From Solitalea lacus (GTDB lineage Bacteria > Bacteroidota > Bacteroidia > Sphingobacteriales > Sphingobacteriaceae): DNA of 64,000 nucleotides. Position numbers and translations under genes: made by a program. The DNA is taken from the NCBI RefSeq assembly GCF_022014595.1, contig NZ_CP091740.1, forward strand, positions 1,848,200-1,912,199. Direction: 5' to 3'. A model generated the notes under the pieces. It had not been told where the DNA came from. It saw only the letters and a list, made by a program, of their open reading frames with translations, and ran no database searches. Below are positions 42,517-51,683 of this stretch, piece after piece; the stretch's first letter is position 1; the number at the start of each line of letters is the position of its first letter.

Positions 42517-43299
42517 CTAATCCCCGCTTTCATGTATCGGTGTCGGTTCTATTTCTTTTTTTCTCAAATTAAGTGTGTAGTAAAAGAATAATCGTAAGGT
42601 GTTATTGCTATCATAAACATTACCACTGGTTTTTTGTTGAAAAACATTCATATATCCAAAGTCGAAGTTTAGTGTGGAGGTAATGTTTTGTTTTATTCCA
42701 ACAAAGAAACGGTTTTGATCTAAAGAATTATAAACTACCTGTTTGCCGAAATTTAGAAGTATTTCATCTGCAATCATCAATGCGGGCAGTTTATTTTTCT
42801 TCTCTCCTTTAAAAACGGGTATGGTAAAGCTAAGTAAATACCGTATCCGGTTAGTAAATCGAATTCCGGTTTTTACATCATTGGTCAACTGTTCTTGCCA
42901 GCGCTGTTCAACGCGTAATCGTTGTAGTAAACCTAATGTGTTAAGTTTTTGGGTAAAAAGTAACTCTGTATAAAATCGATTTTCATCTTGCCAGTTCGAT
43001 AATCCTTCTGCTGGCGCAAGCCATAAATGTCCATAACCCGCAGTTACACGTAAATTCGGTTTTATATAATAGGAGAGGCCTCCTCTTAAGAACCAAAAAT
43101 TAGTTTCAGCCATAAAATCTTGCCTGCGGTTATGAATATCAACTATAGTAGCCCATTTGGGGGTAAACTGTATAACATTGTTGAGTGAAAACCAGGACAT
43201 GGCATTGTGATTTACTAACTTTTCAGCTTGAGCAAAAACATTACAACAGGTTGAAAAAAGGCACAATAAAAAGAGGTTGAAGGTAAATAGTGAGCGCAT
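42517..43299 (-). CDS. DUF2490 outer-membrane protein
   Basis: The 260-residue protein has a signal peptide (FLLCLFSTCCNVFAQ) and alternating strands of a small outer-membrane barrel. Family marks are the start SWFSLNNVIQFTPKW, VTAGYGHLW, the strand LLQRLRVEQRWQEQL, FTNRIRYLLSFTIP and the final LRLFFYYTLNL. The family is common in Bacteroidota and its function is unknown. It is a single gene; upstream lies a 313-bp intergenic region shared with ald. Confidence 0.85.
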   Translation of the reverse strand: MRSLFTFNLFLLCLFSTCCNVFAQAEKLVNHNAMSWFSLNNVIQFTPKWATIVDIHNRRQDFMAETNFWFLRGGLSYYIKPNLRVTAGYGHLWLAPAEGLSNWQDENRFYTELLFTQKLNTLGLLQRLRVEQRWQEQLTNDVKTGIRFTNRIRYLLSFTIPVFKGEKKNKLPALMIADEILLNFGKQVVYNSLDQNRFFVGIKQNITSTLNFDFGYMNVFQQKTSGNVYDSNNTLRLFFYYTLNLRKKEIEPTPIHESGD

Positions 43300-43370
43300 A
43301 AGTATTTTGTATGATGGTGACGTATCTATTAAAAATACAAAAGATTTAAAGCAATCGATTGATTAAGGTG

Positions 43371-43384
43371 AAAACGCGCGTTTT
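43371..43384. promoter_or_regulatory. perfect palindrome AAAACGCGCGTTTT between DUF2490 and ald
   Basis: This 14-bp perfect palindrome with a CGCGCG centre stands out in the AT-rich intergenic region 43300-43612, which otherwise holds no gene. It could be an operator for the divergent genes. No known regulator is identified from it. Confidence 0.3.
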
Positions 43385-43612
43385 TCATTAAGTTTTGGTT
43401 CACAAACTACGTGTTAAAACGTGCTTTTTTTAAAAATATAGTTTATAAATTCTATGTTATGCAGAGTTAAATTTTTAGTAATCTTTAAAACTCAAAATAA
43501 CATTTCAGTTTGTGTAAATAGTTCAAAATGATAGTGTTTTCTTGATAATTGTTAACTTTTGATGAATTAAAATGAACATTTTTGTACGTCAAAAAACCTA
43601 ATCATTATCATT

Positions 43613-44725
43613 ATGATCGTCGGATTACCAAAAGAAATTAAAAACAACGAAAATCGTGTTGCTCTTACACCTGGTGGTGTAACTGAGTTGGTAAAAAACG
43701 GACATACAGTGTATGTTCAGGCTTCAGCCGGAAACGGTAGCGGATTCAGCGATGAGGAGTACAAAACTGCTGGTGCTACAATTCTTCCTACCATTGAAGA
43801 AGTTTATTCTATCGCAGAAATGATCGTTAAGGTTAAAGAACCGATCGAATCAGAATATAAATTGATTAAAGAAAACCAACTTGTTTTCACGTATTTCCAC
43901 TTTGCTTCGCATGAGCCTTTAACAAAAGCGATGGTTCAAAGCAAAGCAGTGTGTTTGGCGTATGAAACTGTTGAGAAAAAAGACCGCTCATTACCATTGT
44001 TAGTTCCAATGAGTGAAGTTGCTGGTCGTATGGCAATTCAAAAAGGTGCTAACTACCTTGAAAAACCATTAGGTGGTCGCGGTATTTTATTAGGCGGTGT
44101 TGCCGGTGTAGCTCCTGCAAAAGTTTTAGTATTAGGTGGTGGTATCGTTGGTACTGAAGCTGCTAAAATGGCTGCTGGTTTAGGTGCCGATGTAACCATT
44201 ATGGATATCAGCCTGCCTCGCTTACGTTATTTATCTGATATTCTTCCGGCAAACGTTAAAACAGTTATGTCGAATTCATACAATATTGCCCAAGCAATTA
44301 AATCTTCAAACCTGATTGTTGGTGCGGTATTGATTCCAGGTGCTAAAGCTCCACACTTAATTACTCGCGAAATGTTAAAAGACATGCAACCGGGTACTGT
44401 TTTGGTTGACGTGGCAGTTGACCAAGGTGGATGTATTGAAACATGTAAACCTACAACTCACGAAAATCCGACATTTGTGATTGACGGAGTTGTTCACTAC
44501 TGTGTTGCTAACATGCCAGGTGCTGTGCCTTATACTTCAACTTTGGCATTAACCAACGCTACGTTGCCTTATGTTATCAAATTAGCTAACCAAGGTTGGT
44601 TACAAGCTTGTCAAAACGATGAGGAATTACGTAAAGGCTTAAATGTAATTAACGGTCAGATTGTGTACAAGCCTGTTGCTGATGCATTTAACATGTCTTT
44701 CACTCCTGTAGAAAACTACTTGTAG
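43613..44725 (+). CDS. ald: alanine dehydrogenase
   Basis: The 370-residue NAD-dependent enzyme interconverts alanine with pyruvate plus ammonia. It starts MIVGLPKEIKNNENRVALTP, the family signature with the substrate-binding Arg. The Lys and His of the active site lie in IVKVKEPIESEY and YFHFASHEPL, and the NAD-binding fold is VLVLGGGIVGTEAAKMA. Length is typical (about 370). It is a single gene with its own terminator. Confidence 0.95.
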   Translation: MIVGLPKEIKNNENRVALTPGGVTELVKNGHTVYVQASAGNGSGFSDEEYKTAGATILPTIEEVYSIAEMIVKVKEPIESEYKLIKENQLVFTYFHFASHEPLTKAMVQSKAVCLAYETVEKKDRSLPLLVPMSEVAGRMAIQKGANYLEKPLGGRGILLGGVAGVAPAKVLVLGGGIVGTEAAKMAAGLGADVTIMDISLPRLRYLSDILPANVKTVMSNSYNIAQAIKSSNLIVGAVLIPGAKAPHLITREMLKDMQPGTVLVDVAVDQGGCIETCKPTTHENPTFVIDGVVHYCVANMPGAVPYTSTLALTNATLPYVIKLANQGWLQACQNDEELRKGLNVINGQIVYKPVADAFNMSFTPVENYL

Positions 44726-44766
44726 TAATAATTTTCATAAAATTTTTCTTTATAGATAGTGAATTG

Positions 44767-44794
44767 AACGGCCCCATCATCGGGGTCGTTTTTT
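44767..44794. terminator. terminator of ald
   Basis: AACGGCCCC pairs with GGGGTCGTT (one wobble) and is followed by TTTT. It touches the stop codon of the convergent DUF2784 gene. Confidence 0.85.
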
Positions 44795-45173
44795 ATGGTT
44801 GATTAATGGTGGACTTATGATTCTTCAAATTCAAATAAATTGATATTGTAAGAGCTGCAATAAAACTTAGCAAAGTTATTGTATCAATCAGGTTCGCATC
44901 AAAGTTATACCCGGTAATACGGTCAGCTAAATACTTTATATATGAGTTAGGTAAGTTTTTGGCTCCAAGCTTTCGTATTATTTCAAAATGCCAGTCGGTT
45001 AAAGGACAATACCCCCAACCTTTCCAAATTCCCAAAATAAACCATGAAAATGCAGTAAGAGAAAGTGTAATTAAGTTAACTTTTCTCCATCCCTTTATTG
45101 CCCATCCAAACAGATTGAAAAGAATCAGCGAGCTGTGCAGGATAACAAAAAAAATGTCGAGCGCATAGAACAC
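44793..45173 (-). CDS. DUF2784 membrane protein
   Basis: The 126-residue protein has three or four predicted membrane helices. Family marks are LHSSLILFNLFGWAIKGWRK and GYCPLTDWHFEIIRKLG, followed by a last helix (LLSFIAALTISIYLNL). Function is unknown. It is a single gene, divergent from the HdeD-like gene. Confidence 0.82.
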   Translation of the reverse strand: MFYALDIFFVILHSSLILFNLFGWAIKGWRKVNLITLSLTAFSWFILGIWKGWGYCPLTDWHFEIIRKLGAKNLPNSYIKYLADRITGYNFDANLIDTITLLSFIAALTISIYLNLKNHKSTINQP

Positions 45174-45298
45174 GTAGTAGTATATTATTGGACAGAGCTT
45201 CCTAATTAAAGATACTTAAATTCAGATCTGTGTAATTGCTATTATGTATATTTTATTCTTTCTCAATCATTTATTATATTTAAGAGAAGTTAGAGTAA

Positions 45299-45315
45299 AT
45301 TTCGTTAATCGAAAT
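45299..45315. promoter_or_regulatory. inverted repeat ATTTCG-TTAAT-CGAAAT upstream of the HdeD-like gene
   Basis: Perfect 6-bp arms with a 5-bp spacer lie 27 bp before the ATG of the HdeD-like gene. Its position near a start makes it a possible repressor site. Confidence 0.25.
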
Positions 45316-45341
45316 ATTTTTAACTAGCTAAACATGCGCTT

Positions 45342-45890
45342 ATGTTACAATCTCTTATACGCAACTGGTGGGTCATTTTCTTACGCGGCTTGGTTGCTTT
45401 AGGCTTTGGAATCATTGCTATTATATGGCCAAGCATTACTTTAATCATTCTTTTATATTTCTTTGGTTTTTATTTAATAGCCGATGGTTTCATCGCTTTG
45501 CTTACAGTTGTTTTGAGTTGGGGGCGTCGTGAAGATAAGTGGCTGTTGGTATTAGATGGCATACTAAGTTTGGGAGTCGGTGTTATTGCATTGCAATTGC
45601 CCGAGGCTGCTACCATTTCCATAGCTTTTATGGTAGGTTTTTGGGCCATTATTGGGGGAATTATTAAAATAGCCTTTTCCATTCATGTTCGCAGTGAGGT
45701 AAAGGGGGAAGGCTGGATTGCCTTTAGTGGCGTAATGACTATTATTTTCGGCTTTTTAATAATAAGTAACCCCGTTGCAGGTGCAATCAGCCTTGTTTGG
45801 CTAATTGCAGCATTTTCAATTGTAATGGGATTAATGTGGGTTGTTACAGCTTTTCGAATCCGATCTTTTGGCAGTAGACTCAGATATTAA
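45342..45890 (+). CDS. HdeD family (DUF308) membrane protein
   Basis: The 182-residue protein has six predicted helices and two DUF308 repeats, with the marks WWVIFLRGLVALGFGIIAII, FGFYLIADGFIAL, and GFWAIIGGIIKIAFS. In E. coli HdeD is linked to acid resistance; in other bacteria the role is not known. It is a single gene, convergent with the DoxX-like gene 11 bp downstream. Confidence 0.85.
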   Translation: MLQSLIRNWWVIFLRGLVALGFGIIAIIWPSITLIILLYFFGFYLIADGFIALLTVVLSWGRREDKWLLVLDGILSLGVGVIALQLPEAATISIAFMVGFWAIIGGIIKIAFSIHVRSEVKGEGWIAFSGVMTIIFGFLIISNPVAGAISLVWLIAAFSIVMGLMWVVTAFRIRSFGSRLRY

Positions 45891-45901
45891 TTTAAAAAAT
45901 G

Positions 45902-46348
45902 TTATAAACAGAAATACCATGTCCAGGTAATAAAAAATAGTTGCAGCGGTATTCTGAACCATAAATACTTTAATCCTTTACCGGTAAAATCTCCTTTTTG
46001 ATAATCTACTTTCTTTATGGCGGCATATACATTAGCAGGTAGAAGCAATAAGAAAAAGAGAATAAGGAAATGCCCTGTAAACTGATATAATGAAGGAATT
46101 AATAATCCTATGGCCGCTAAAATTTCAAGAATACCTGTAATGCGAACCAAAGACGTTTTAAAAGGTACAGCTTGAGGAATCATCATAGTCATTCCCTTGG
46201 TAAACATAAAATGGCCAAGTGCAGTAAACAATAACATGGCACTCATGCCTACACGCCCCGCCAATGAAGGATTAATACCTGCAGATGTCAAAGCGGTAAT
46301 TAACAACACTAGCAGAAAGGTTGCTATAAGTATGACTAGTGGTTTCAC
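45902..46348 (-). CDS. DoxX-like membrane protein
   Basis: The 148-residue protein has four predicted helices. Marks are GHFMFTKGMTMMIPQAVPFK and LVRITGILEILAAIGLLIPS, as in the DoxX-like family. It is the last gene of the minus-strand cluster behind the LytTR regulator (13-bp gap), so it may be one of its targets. Confidence 0.78.
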   Translation of the reverse strand: MKPLVILIATFLLVLLITALTSAGINPSLAGRVGMSAMLLFTALGHFMFTKGMTMMIPQAVPFKTSLVRITGILEILAAIGLLIPSLYQFTGHFLILFFLLLLPANVYAAIKKVDYQKGDFTGKGLKYLWFRIPLQLFFITWTWYFCL

Positions 46349-46361
46349 TATAAATTTCGGT

Positions 46362-47105
46362 TTAAATACTTAATATTTCTTTCAGTTTTACATAACCTGA
46401 TTTACTCACAGGCAATTGAATACCTGACTTTAATACAGCCAAATGCGACTCTTTATCGTACAAATCGATTCGTACGATTTGATTCATGTTGAGGATATAC
46501 GAGCGATGGATGCGGATAAATTGTTGAGGATCTAAAGTCTTCTCAAAGAAACTCATTGTTTTGTTCTTTAAAAATGCACCTTCCTCTGTTTGAATTTTTA
46601 CGTAATCGTCAGCAGCTTCCAGGTATTGAATTTCTGAAGTAGGAATGATTTTAATTTTTCCGTCTACTTTAACAACCACCCGGTTGCTTTGAGCAGGACT
46701 GGTGGATATGCTTTCAATTATCTTTAAATTTGCAGCACCAGGATCATTTGAAGATCTATTAGATAACCATTTTTGTAAGGCTTTATCGAATCGTTCTTTT
46801 GAAAACGGTTTCAATAAATAATCAATTGCATTAGCTTCAAAAGCTTTAATTGCGTACTCGTCAAAGGCTGTGGTAAATATTACGGCAGGAGGGCAATCTA
46901 GCAACTCCAACATTTCAAAGCCTGTGATTTTAGGCATTTGTATGTCAAGAAAAATTAAATCGGGTTTAAGTGCATTAATGGCTTTTGCTCCCTCAAAACC
47001 ATCACCGCATTCCAGAATCACTTCAATTTCTGAATAGAATTTTAAGTATTCTTGCACAATAGCCCTGGCAAGAGGTTCATCATCAATTAATATTGCTTTA
47101 ATCAT
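46362..47105 (-). CDS. LytTR-family response regulator
   Basis: The 247-residue two-component regulator has a receiver domain (residues 1-about 115) with phospho-acceptor Asp54 in LIFLDIQMPK, acidic pocket DDE at 8-10, and Lys in LLKPFSKERF. The C-terminal LytTR DNA-binding domain (about 150-245) has IQYLEAADDYVKIQTEEG and FIRIHRSYILNMNQI. Its start overlaps the end of the histidine kinase gene by 8 bp, so the two are translationally coupled partners. Confidence 0.93.
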   Translation of the reverse strand: MIKAILIDDEPLARAIVQEYLKFYSEIEVILECGDGFEGAKAINALKPDLIFLDIQMPKITGFEMLELLDCPPAVIFTTAFDEYAIKAFEANAIDYLLKPFSKERFDKALQKWLSNRSSNDPGAANLKIIESISTSPAQSNRVVVKVDGKIKIIPTSEIQYLEAADDYVKIQTEEGAFLKNKTMSFFEKTLDPQQFIRIHRSYILNMNQIVRIDLYDKESHLAVLKSGIQLPVSKSGYVKLKEILSI

Positions 47106-48138
47106 TGGTTTGTGGAATTCTTAAGGTAACGTGATAAGTTGTTTCTTGTGGTTTGACTTCTAATAAATCATTACGTGCAAATAATAAATACAAACGTCTA
47201 TTGATTGAACTTAAGCCGAAACCTGTTCCTTGTGGAACATTTGTTTTAGGATCAAAAGGGTTGCTTACCTTTACAATGAGATCATTATTGGCACTCCGGG
47301 TAACAGCAATGATTATTTCTACCTCGTCAATGGTGTCGTACAATCCAAACTTAATTGCATTTTCAACAATTGGTTGTAGTAGCATTGGGGGTAAGGTACA
47401 TGTTTTAGCATCTTCATCCATGCTGATAATGGTTTTTAAACGATGACTAAAACGAACTTTTTCTATTTCGAGGTACAATTTTAAATGCTGGATTTCTTCT
47501 TCAATTGTAACCCATTGGTTTTCTTCTTTTTTAAGTGTTCCCCTCAAAAAGTCGGAAAGCTGCTGAATCATTGTTCTGGCTTGTTCAGGTTGAACAACGA
47601 TCAATGCACTAATGGAATTTAAACTATTGAACAAAAAGTGTGGTTGAAGCTGTTGCCTCAGTTTAAACAGTTCTGCTTCCCGGGCTAACTTTTCTGTTGA
47701 TTCATGAATTCGAATGTGTTCTTCCTGTTCTTCTTTGTTGTACCAGAACAGACTCAATACAGCTACCCAGCCAATTACGAGGCAGCCTAATAAAAATCTT
47801 ACCAGTATTGATTTTTTTAAGAATAGTTGATAATCAGGCGAGCTTATAAGATTTGAAAGTGTGACATTGCTCAAGAACAACCATAAAGCAGTTACTGCAA
47901 TAATTTCAATTATAGTGAAAGCATAATTACCTTCCGGACGATAGAATATAAAGATATAGCTTATAAGTGCACAACCGCATGCCAATAGTATATTGGAAGC
48001 TGCACTATCAATTGCAGCCATGTTCCATTCTAACCCAAATGAATAATTAAGAATAATGGCATGTATAACTCCCCAGGCTAGCCAGAAAGTAAAAAATGCG
48101 CATAAAAAAAATTTGTTTTTTAATGGGTATGTGGCCAT
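47098..48138 (-). CDS. LytS-type sensor histidine kinase
   Basis: The 346-residue kinase has four or so membrane helices in the first 133 residues, then the His-kinase domain with phospho-acceptor His167 in LQPHFLFNSLNSISALI. The ATPase part has LQPIVENAIKFGLYD and GTGFGLSSINRRL. No extracytoplasmic sensor domain is seen, so the signal is probably read within the membrane. It forms an operon with the LytTR regulator downstream and lies next to a LiaF-like gene. Confidence 0.92.
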   Translation of the reverse strand: MATYPLKNKFFLCAFFTFWLAWGVIHAIILNYSFGLEWNMAAIDSAASNILLACGCALISYIFIFYRPEGNYAFTIIEIIAVTALWLFLSNVTLSNLISSPDYQLFLKKSILVRFLLGCLVIGWVAVLSLFWYNKEEQEEHIRIHESTEKLAREAELFKLRQQLQPHFLFNSLNSISALIVVQPEQARTMIQQLSDFLRGTLKKEENQWVTIEEEIQHLKLYLEIEKVRFSHRLKTIISMDEDAKTCTLPPMLLQPIVENAIKFGLYDTIDEVEIIIAVTRSANNDLIVKVSNPFDPKTNVPQGTGFGLSSINRRLYLLFARNDLLEVKPQETTYHVTLRIPQTND

Positions 48139-48162
48139 TTTATGATGCGTATGCTATGTAGT

Positions 48163-48196
48163 TTGCAGTCGTCTGTTTTTGAACCGACGACTGCAA
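48163..48196. repeat. inverted repeat before the histidine kinase gene
   Basis: TTGCAGTCGTC (48163-48173) is perfectly complementary to GACGACTGCAA (48186-48196). It lies between the DUF4288 gene and the kinase start. No T-run follows on the minus strand, so a terminator is unlikely; an RNA structure or an operator is possible. Confidence 0.5.
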
Positions 48197-48219
48197 GCTG
48201 ATGGTTATTCGATTGGAAA

Positions 48220-48576
48220 TTAAATATAATGCTCTAATTGAATAAGTTGTCGGCGAACTTTGCGTGCTTTAATTTTTAGTTCATCTAAGTATTCTACTTC
48301 GTTATTCGCCTCCACAATTTCTGAATAAACCTCCGATTTATCCGAAACTGAGTTAATTTTATCAAGAGCAATTACATCGATAAAACGCCAGTTCACTAAT
48401 TCCTTGTTCACATTTAAGAATACCGCTTGTTGATCAACTCCGACTTCTTTAGCTTTAGAGAGTGCAGCTGAAAAGTCTTCTGCCTGTATCAATCTCAACT
48501 GTTCATCAAACTGAGGCTGATGCTTACCTTCTCCTGATTGGATTTGGTAAACTAACTTTGCAATAAACCATTCCAT
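48220..48576 (-). CDS. DUF4288 domain protein
   Basis: The 118-residue cytoplasmic protein (start at 48576, MEWFIAKLVYQIQSGEGKHQ; an earlier in-frame ATG at 48654 would overlap the LiaF-like gene) has the family marks FDEQLRLIQAEDFSAALSKA and WRFIDVIALDKI. Function is unknown. It lies between the LiaF-like gene and the histidine kinase gene, on the same strand, and may belong to the same regulatory unit. Confidence 0.78.
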   Translation of the reverse strand: MEWFIAKLVYQIQSGEGKHQPQFDEQLRLIQAEDFSAALSKAKEVGVDQQAVFLNVNKELVNWRFIDVIALDKINSVSDKSEVYSEIVEANNEVEYLDELKIKARKVRRQLIQLEHYI

Positions 48577-48619
48577 ATTTGTAGTTGTTAAGGTTTTGTT
48601 TGTAATAAAGTTCTTTTGA

Positions 48620-49375
48620 TTAATAACTCCTGATATCAATTCCGCCAAAAACACAAGATCCTTTGATAATCAATGTTTTGGAAGGAACCTCTGTAGATGG
48701 CATTACCGGGCGTTTATCATTTACACCACCGAAAACATTGACAGTTTCAATTTTTACTTCCCAATTAGCCGGAATAACCATTTTGGTGCCTCCAAATACA
48801 TTTTCGATTTCAAGTATTATAGTCCCTTCAATATCGGCTTGGGATAGGTTCATATCCACTCCGCCAAAAACTGATTCTACTCTTCCACCTTTAAAATTCT
48901 TTGATAAGATGGTTCGCTTAGTGCCACCGAAAACGTTTGTAATATTTACCACATCTTCATCCGAAACACCTTCTGTTGCGCATTGAAATACTCTGTGTTT
49001 AGGACGCAGCATGATGAAAAGTCCGAGGAGGATTACACCTGCAGGGATGAGGTACCTTCGGATGGGTAGATCCCATGCATAATATTCAGTTACCAAAAAA
49101 TACGAGCCAATAAAGATTGGTATTAGCCATCCTCCACCTCGGAAGTTGTGCTTTGCTCCAACAAAGAGTCCAATTCCGATTAGTAATGTTTGCCAGCTGA
49201 AAATATAATCAGGGATGCCCAAATCCATCTGTCTCAATAAAATAATAACTCCGATGGCCACGATCACCAATCCACCTAAAAAATTATTTGGACGACCATA
49301 TTTTTGAATGTGACGTTCTCTGCGTTCTCTCATTCTGCTGTATCTATCTTCTGGATAATTTGATTCTGTTTCCAT
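48620..49375 (-). CDS. LiaF-like envelope stress membrane protein
   Basis: The 251-residue protein has a basic cytoplasmic N-terminus, four membrane helices (DUF5668-type, about residues 30-125), and a C-terminal domain with four repeats containing VFGG (NITNVFGGTK, ESVFGGVDM, IENVFGGTK, NVFGGVND, with a final VFGGIDI). This is the cell-wall-active antibiotic response (LiaF) fold. In Firmicutes, LiaF holds back the LiaSR two-component system. Here a LytS/LytTR pair follows on the same strand, so a similar control is plausible. Confidence 0.88.
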   Translation of the reverse strand: METESNYPEDRYSRMRERRERHIQKYGRPNNFLGGLVIVAIGVIILLRQMDLGIPDYIFSWQTLLIGIGLFVGAKHNFRGGGWLIPIFIGSYFLVTEYYAWDLPIRRYLIPAGVILLGLFIMLRPKHRVFQCATEGVSDEDVVNITNVFGGTKRTILSKNFKGGRVESVFGGVDMNLSQADIEGTIILEIENVFGGTKMVIPANWEVKIETVNVFGGVNDKRPVMPSTEVPSKTLIIKGSCVFGGIDIRSY

Positions 49376-49603
49376 TTTTTTAAATTCTAGCGTTTCAATA
49401 ATCCAAAAGTAATACTGAATTGGAACCTACCAAACCTCATTCCGATGATGCTTAGTAAAGTCTCGGTAAACAGCATTGTTTGATCGGTGAACGGGGTAGC
49501 TCATAGACTGAGACTAACCATCGGTCTTAAAATATTGCTAATGTTTAAGTCACAGCTATCCTTTATAGGAGTTGGGGGAGGCTGTTTTTTCGTATCTTCG
49601 TTT

Positions 49604-51628
49604 ATGCAAAAACATACCAATTCTCTTATCCACGAAACTTCTCCTTATTTGCTTCAGCATGCACATAATCCGGTAAACTGGTATCCATGGGGCGAAGCGG
49701 CTTTGCAAAAAGCACGAGAGGAAAATAAGCTTATTTTGGTGAGTGTGGGTTACTCGGCTTGTCACTGGTGCCATGTAATGGAGCACGAGTCGTTTGAAGA
49801 TGAAGAGGTGGCTGCAATAATGAATGAGCAGTATATATGCATTAAAGTTGACAGGGAAGAACGGCCGGATATCGACCAAATATACATGACTGCGGTACAG
49901 CTAATGACTGGAGGTGGAGGCTGGCCTTTGAATTGTTTTTGTTTGCCTGACCAGCGCCCATTATATGGAGGTACATATTACCGAAAAAATGATTGGAAAC
50001 AATTATTACATGATTTAAATGCCTTTTACCATAACAAGCCCCAAGAGGCAGAAGAATATGCTGATCGTCTTCTCAAGGGAATCAATCAGGCTGATTTGGT
50101 GTCATTTGTAAAAGAAAAGCAACTATATACTGCTGAAACCCTCTATCAGTTAGTAGAGCCGTGGATACATTATTTTGACTTTTCCGATGGTGGGCATAAT
50201 AGAGCTCCAAAGTTTCCTTTGCCTAATAATTTTCAATTTTTATTGCGCTATGCGCATTTAATGAAGCATCAGGCTGCCAATGTAATTGTACGTCTAACGC
50301 TGGATAAAATGGCTTATGGCGGGATTTATGATCAATTAGGAGGAGGTTTTGCGCGATATTCGGTCGATACGGTTTGGTTGGTGCCTCACTTTGAGAAAAT
50401 GCTTTACGACAATGCTCAATTAGTGAGTTTATATGCAGAAGCTTATCAATATTGCCATTCAGAATTGTATAAAAATGTAGTAGAGCAAACGCTTGATTTT
50501 GTTAAACGAGAACTAACATCGCCCGAAGGTGGATTTTATTCGGCTTTGGATGCGGATAGCGAAGGTGTGGAGGGCAAGTTTTACTGTTGGACGAAAGATG
50601 AGCTTCAGGGAATTTTAAGTAGCGACGAAGAGCTTTTTAGCATTTACTACAATGTAACAGAGCAAGGAAATTGGGAGGAAACCAATATTCTTCATCGTAA
50701 GCAAGATGATGACGTATTGGCAATGGAATTGGGAATGCCTGAACATCAGTTACTGGAAATTATTGAACGCTGCAAAACCAAATTGATGAAAGTGCGTCAA
50801 GGCCGCATAAGGCCGGGATTGGATGATAAAATACTTACCTCATGGAATGCCATGATGATGAAGGGATATGTAGATGCTTATAAAGCTCTTCAAAATGAGG
50901 AGTATTTAACCATTGCAATAACCAACGCCCAGTTTCTACTTAGTAATTTGAAAACAGAAAATGGTGGATTAAAACGGAATTATAAAGAAGGGAAGGCTAC
51001 AATAAATGGTTTTTTAGATGATTATTCGTTTTTAGCTGAGGCATTTGTTGAATTGTATCAGGCCACGTTAAATGAGCAATGGCTACAAGAGGCTGATGAA
51101 TTGGCTAAGTATTGCATCGACCATTTTTATGATGCAGAATCAGGTTTGTTCTTTTACACAGCTGATACTGACAAACAATTGATTTCTCGCAAGCAAGAAA
51201 TTATGGACTCCGTTATTCCAGCATCAAATTCCACATTGGCTCGCGTGTTGTTAAAGCTGGGTACCTATTTCCAAAAACAAGACTATCTTGATTTGTCAGC
51301 CCAAATGCTGAACAATGTTAGTGCTCAAATTAGCAAATACGTATCGGGTTATTCAAATTGGGCCTTATTGATGATGGAAAATGTATTTCCATATTATGAA
51401 GTAGCGATAACCGGTAAAAATAATACACAAAAGCTTTTGGCTCTTGAGCAGTATTATATACCAAATAAATTGGTTATGGGAGGAGAGACGGGAAGTTTGC
51501 CATTGCTTGATGGAAAAATTTCAGAAGAATCCAGAATCTTTGTTTGCGTTAATAAGACTTGCCAATTACCTGTTGCGGAAGTTGAAGATGCCGTATCACA
51601 AATGAAGAATGATTACCCTGTTGTTTAG
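49604..51628 (+). CDS. thioredoxin-domain protein of the DUF255 (YyaL) family
   Basis: The 674-residue protein starts at ATG 49604 ([20 protein letters not shown]), since the 39 residues upstream are not protein-like. The N-terminal thioredoxin-like domain has the CxxC motif in [17 protein letters not shown] long (alpha/alpha)6-barrel domain follows ([58 protein letters not shown]). Related proteins are called spermatogenesis-associated protein 20-like. The reaction is unknown. A -7-like TATCTTCG sits only about 10 bp before the ATG, so the mRNA may be nearly leaderless. Confidence 0.9.
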   Translation: MQKHTNSLIHETSPYLLQHAHNPVNWYPWGEAALQKAREENKLILVSVGYSACHWCHVMEHESFEDEEVAAIMNEQYICIKVDREERPDIDQIYMTAVQLMTGGGGWPLNCFCLPDQRPLYGGTYYRKNDWKQLLHDLNAFYHNKPQEAEEYADRLLKGINQADLVSFVKEKQLYTAETLYQLVEPWIHYFDFSDGGHNRAPKFPLPNNFQFLLRYAHLMKHQAANVIVRLTLDKMAYGGIYDQLGGGFARYSVDTVWLVPHFEKMLYDNAQLVSLYAEAYQYCHSELYKNVVEQTLDFVKRELTSPEGGFYSALDADSEGVEGKFYCWTKDELQGILSSDEELFSIYYNVTEQGNWEETNILHRKQDDDVLAMELGMPEHQLLEIIERCKTKLMKVRQGRIRPGLDDKILTSWNAMMMKGYVDAYKALQNEEYLTIAITNAQFLLSNLKTENGGLKRNYKEGKATINGFLDDYSFLAEAFVELYQATLNEQWLQEADELAKYCIDHFYDAESGLFFYTADTDKQLISRKQEIMDSVIPASNSTLARVLLKLGTYFQKQDYLDLSAQMLNNVSAQISKYVSGYSNWALLMMENVFPYYEVAITGKNNTQKLLALEQYYIPNKLVMGGETGSLPLLDGKISEESRIFVCVNKTCQLPVAEVEDAVSQMKNDYPVV

Positions 51629-51683
51629 CTTTCAATGGAATTTCAGCCATCGGCATTAGCTTTGAAAGTATAGTTTAAATCTT

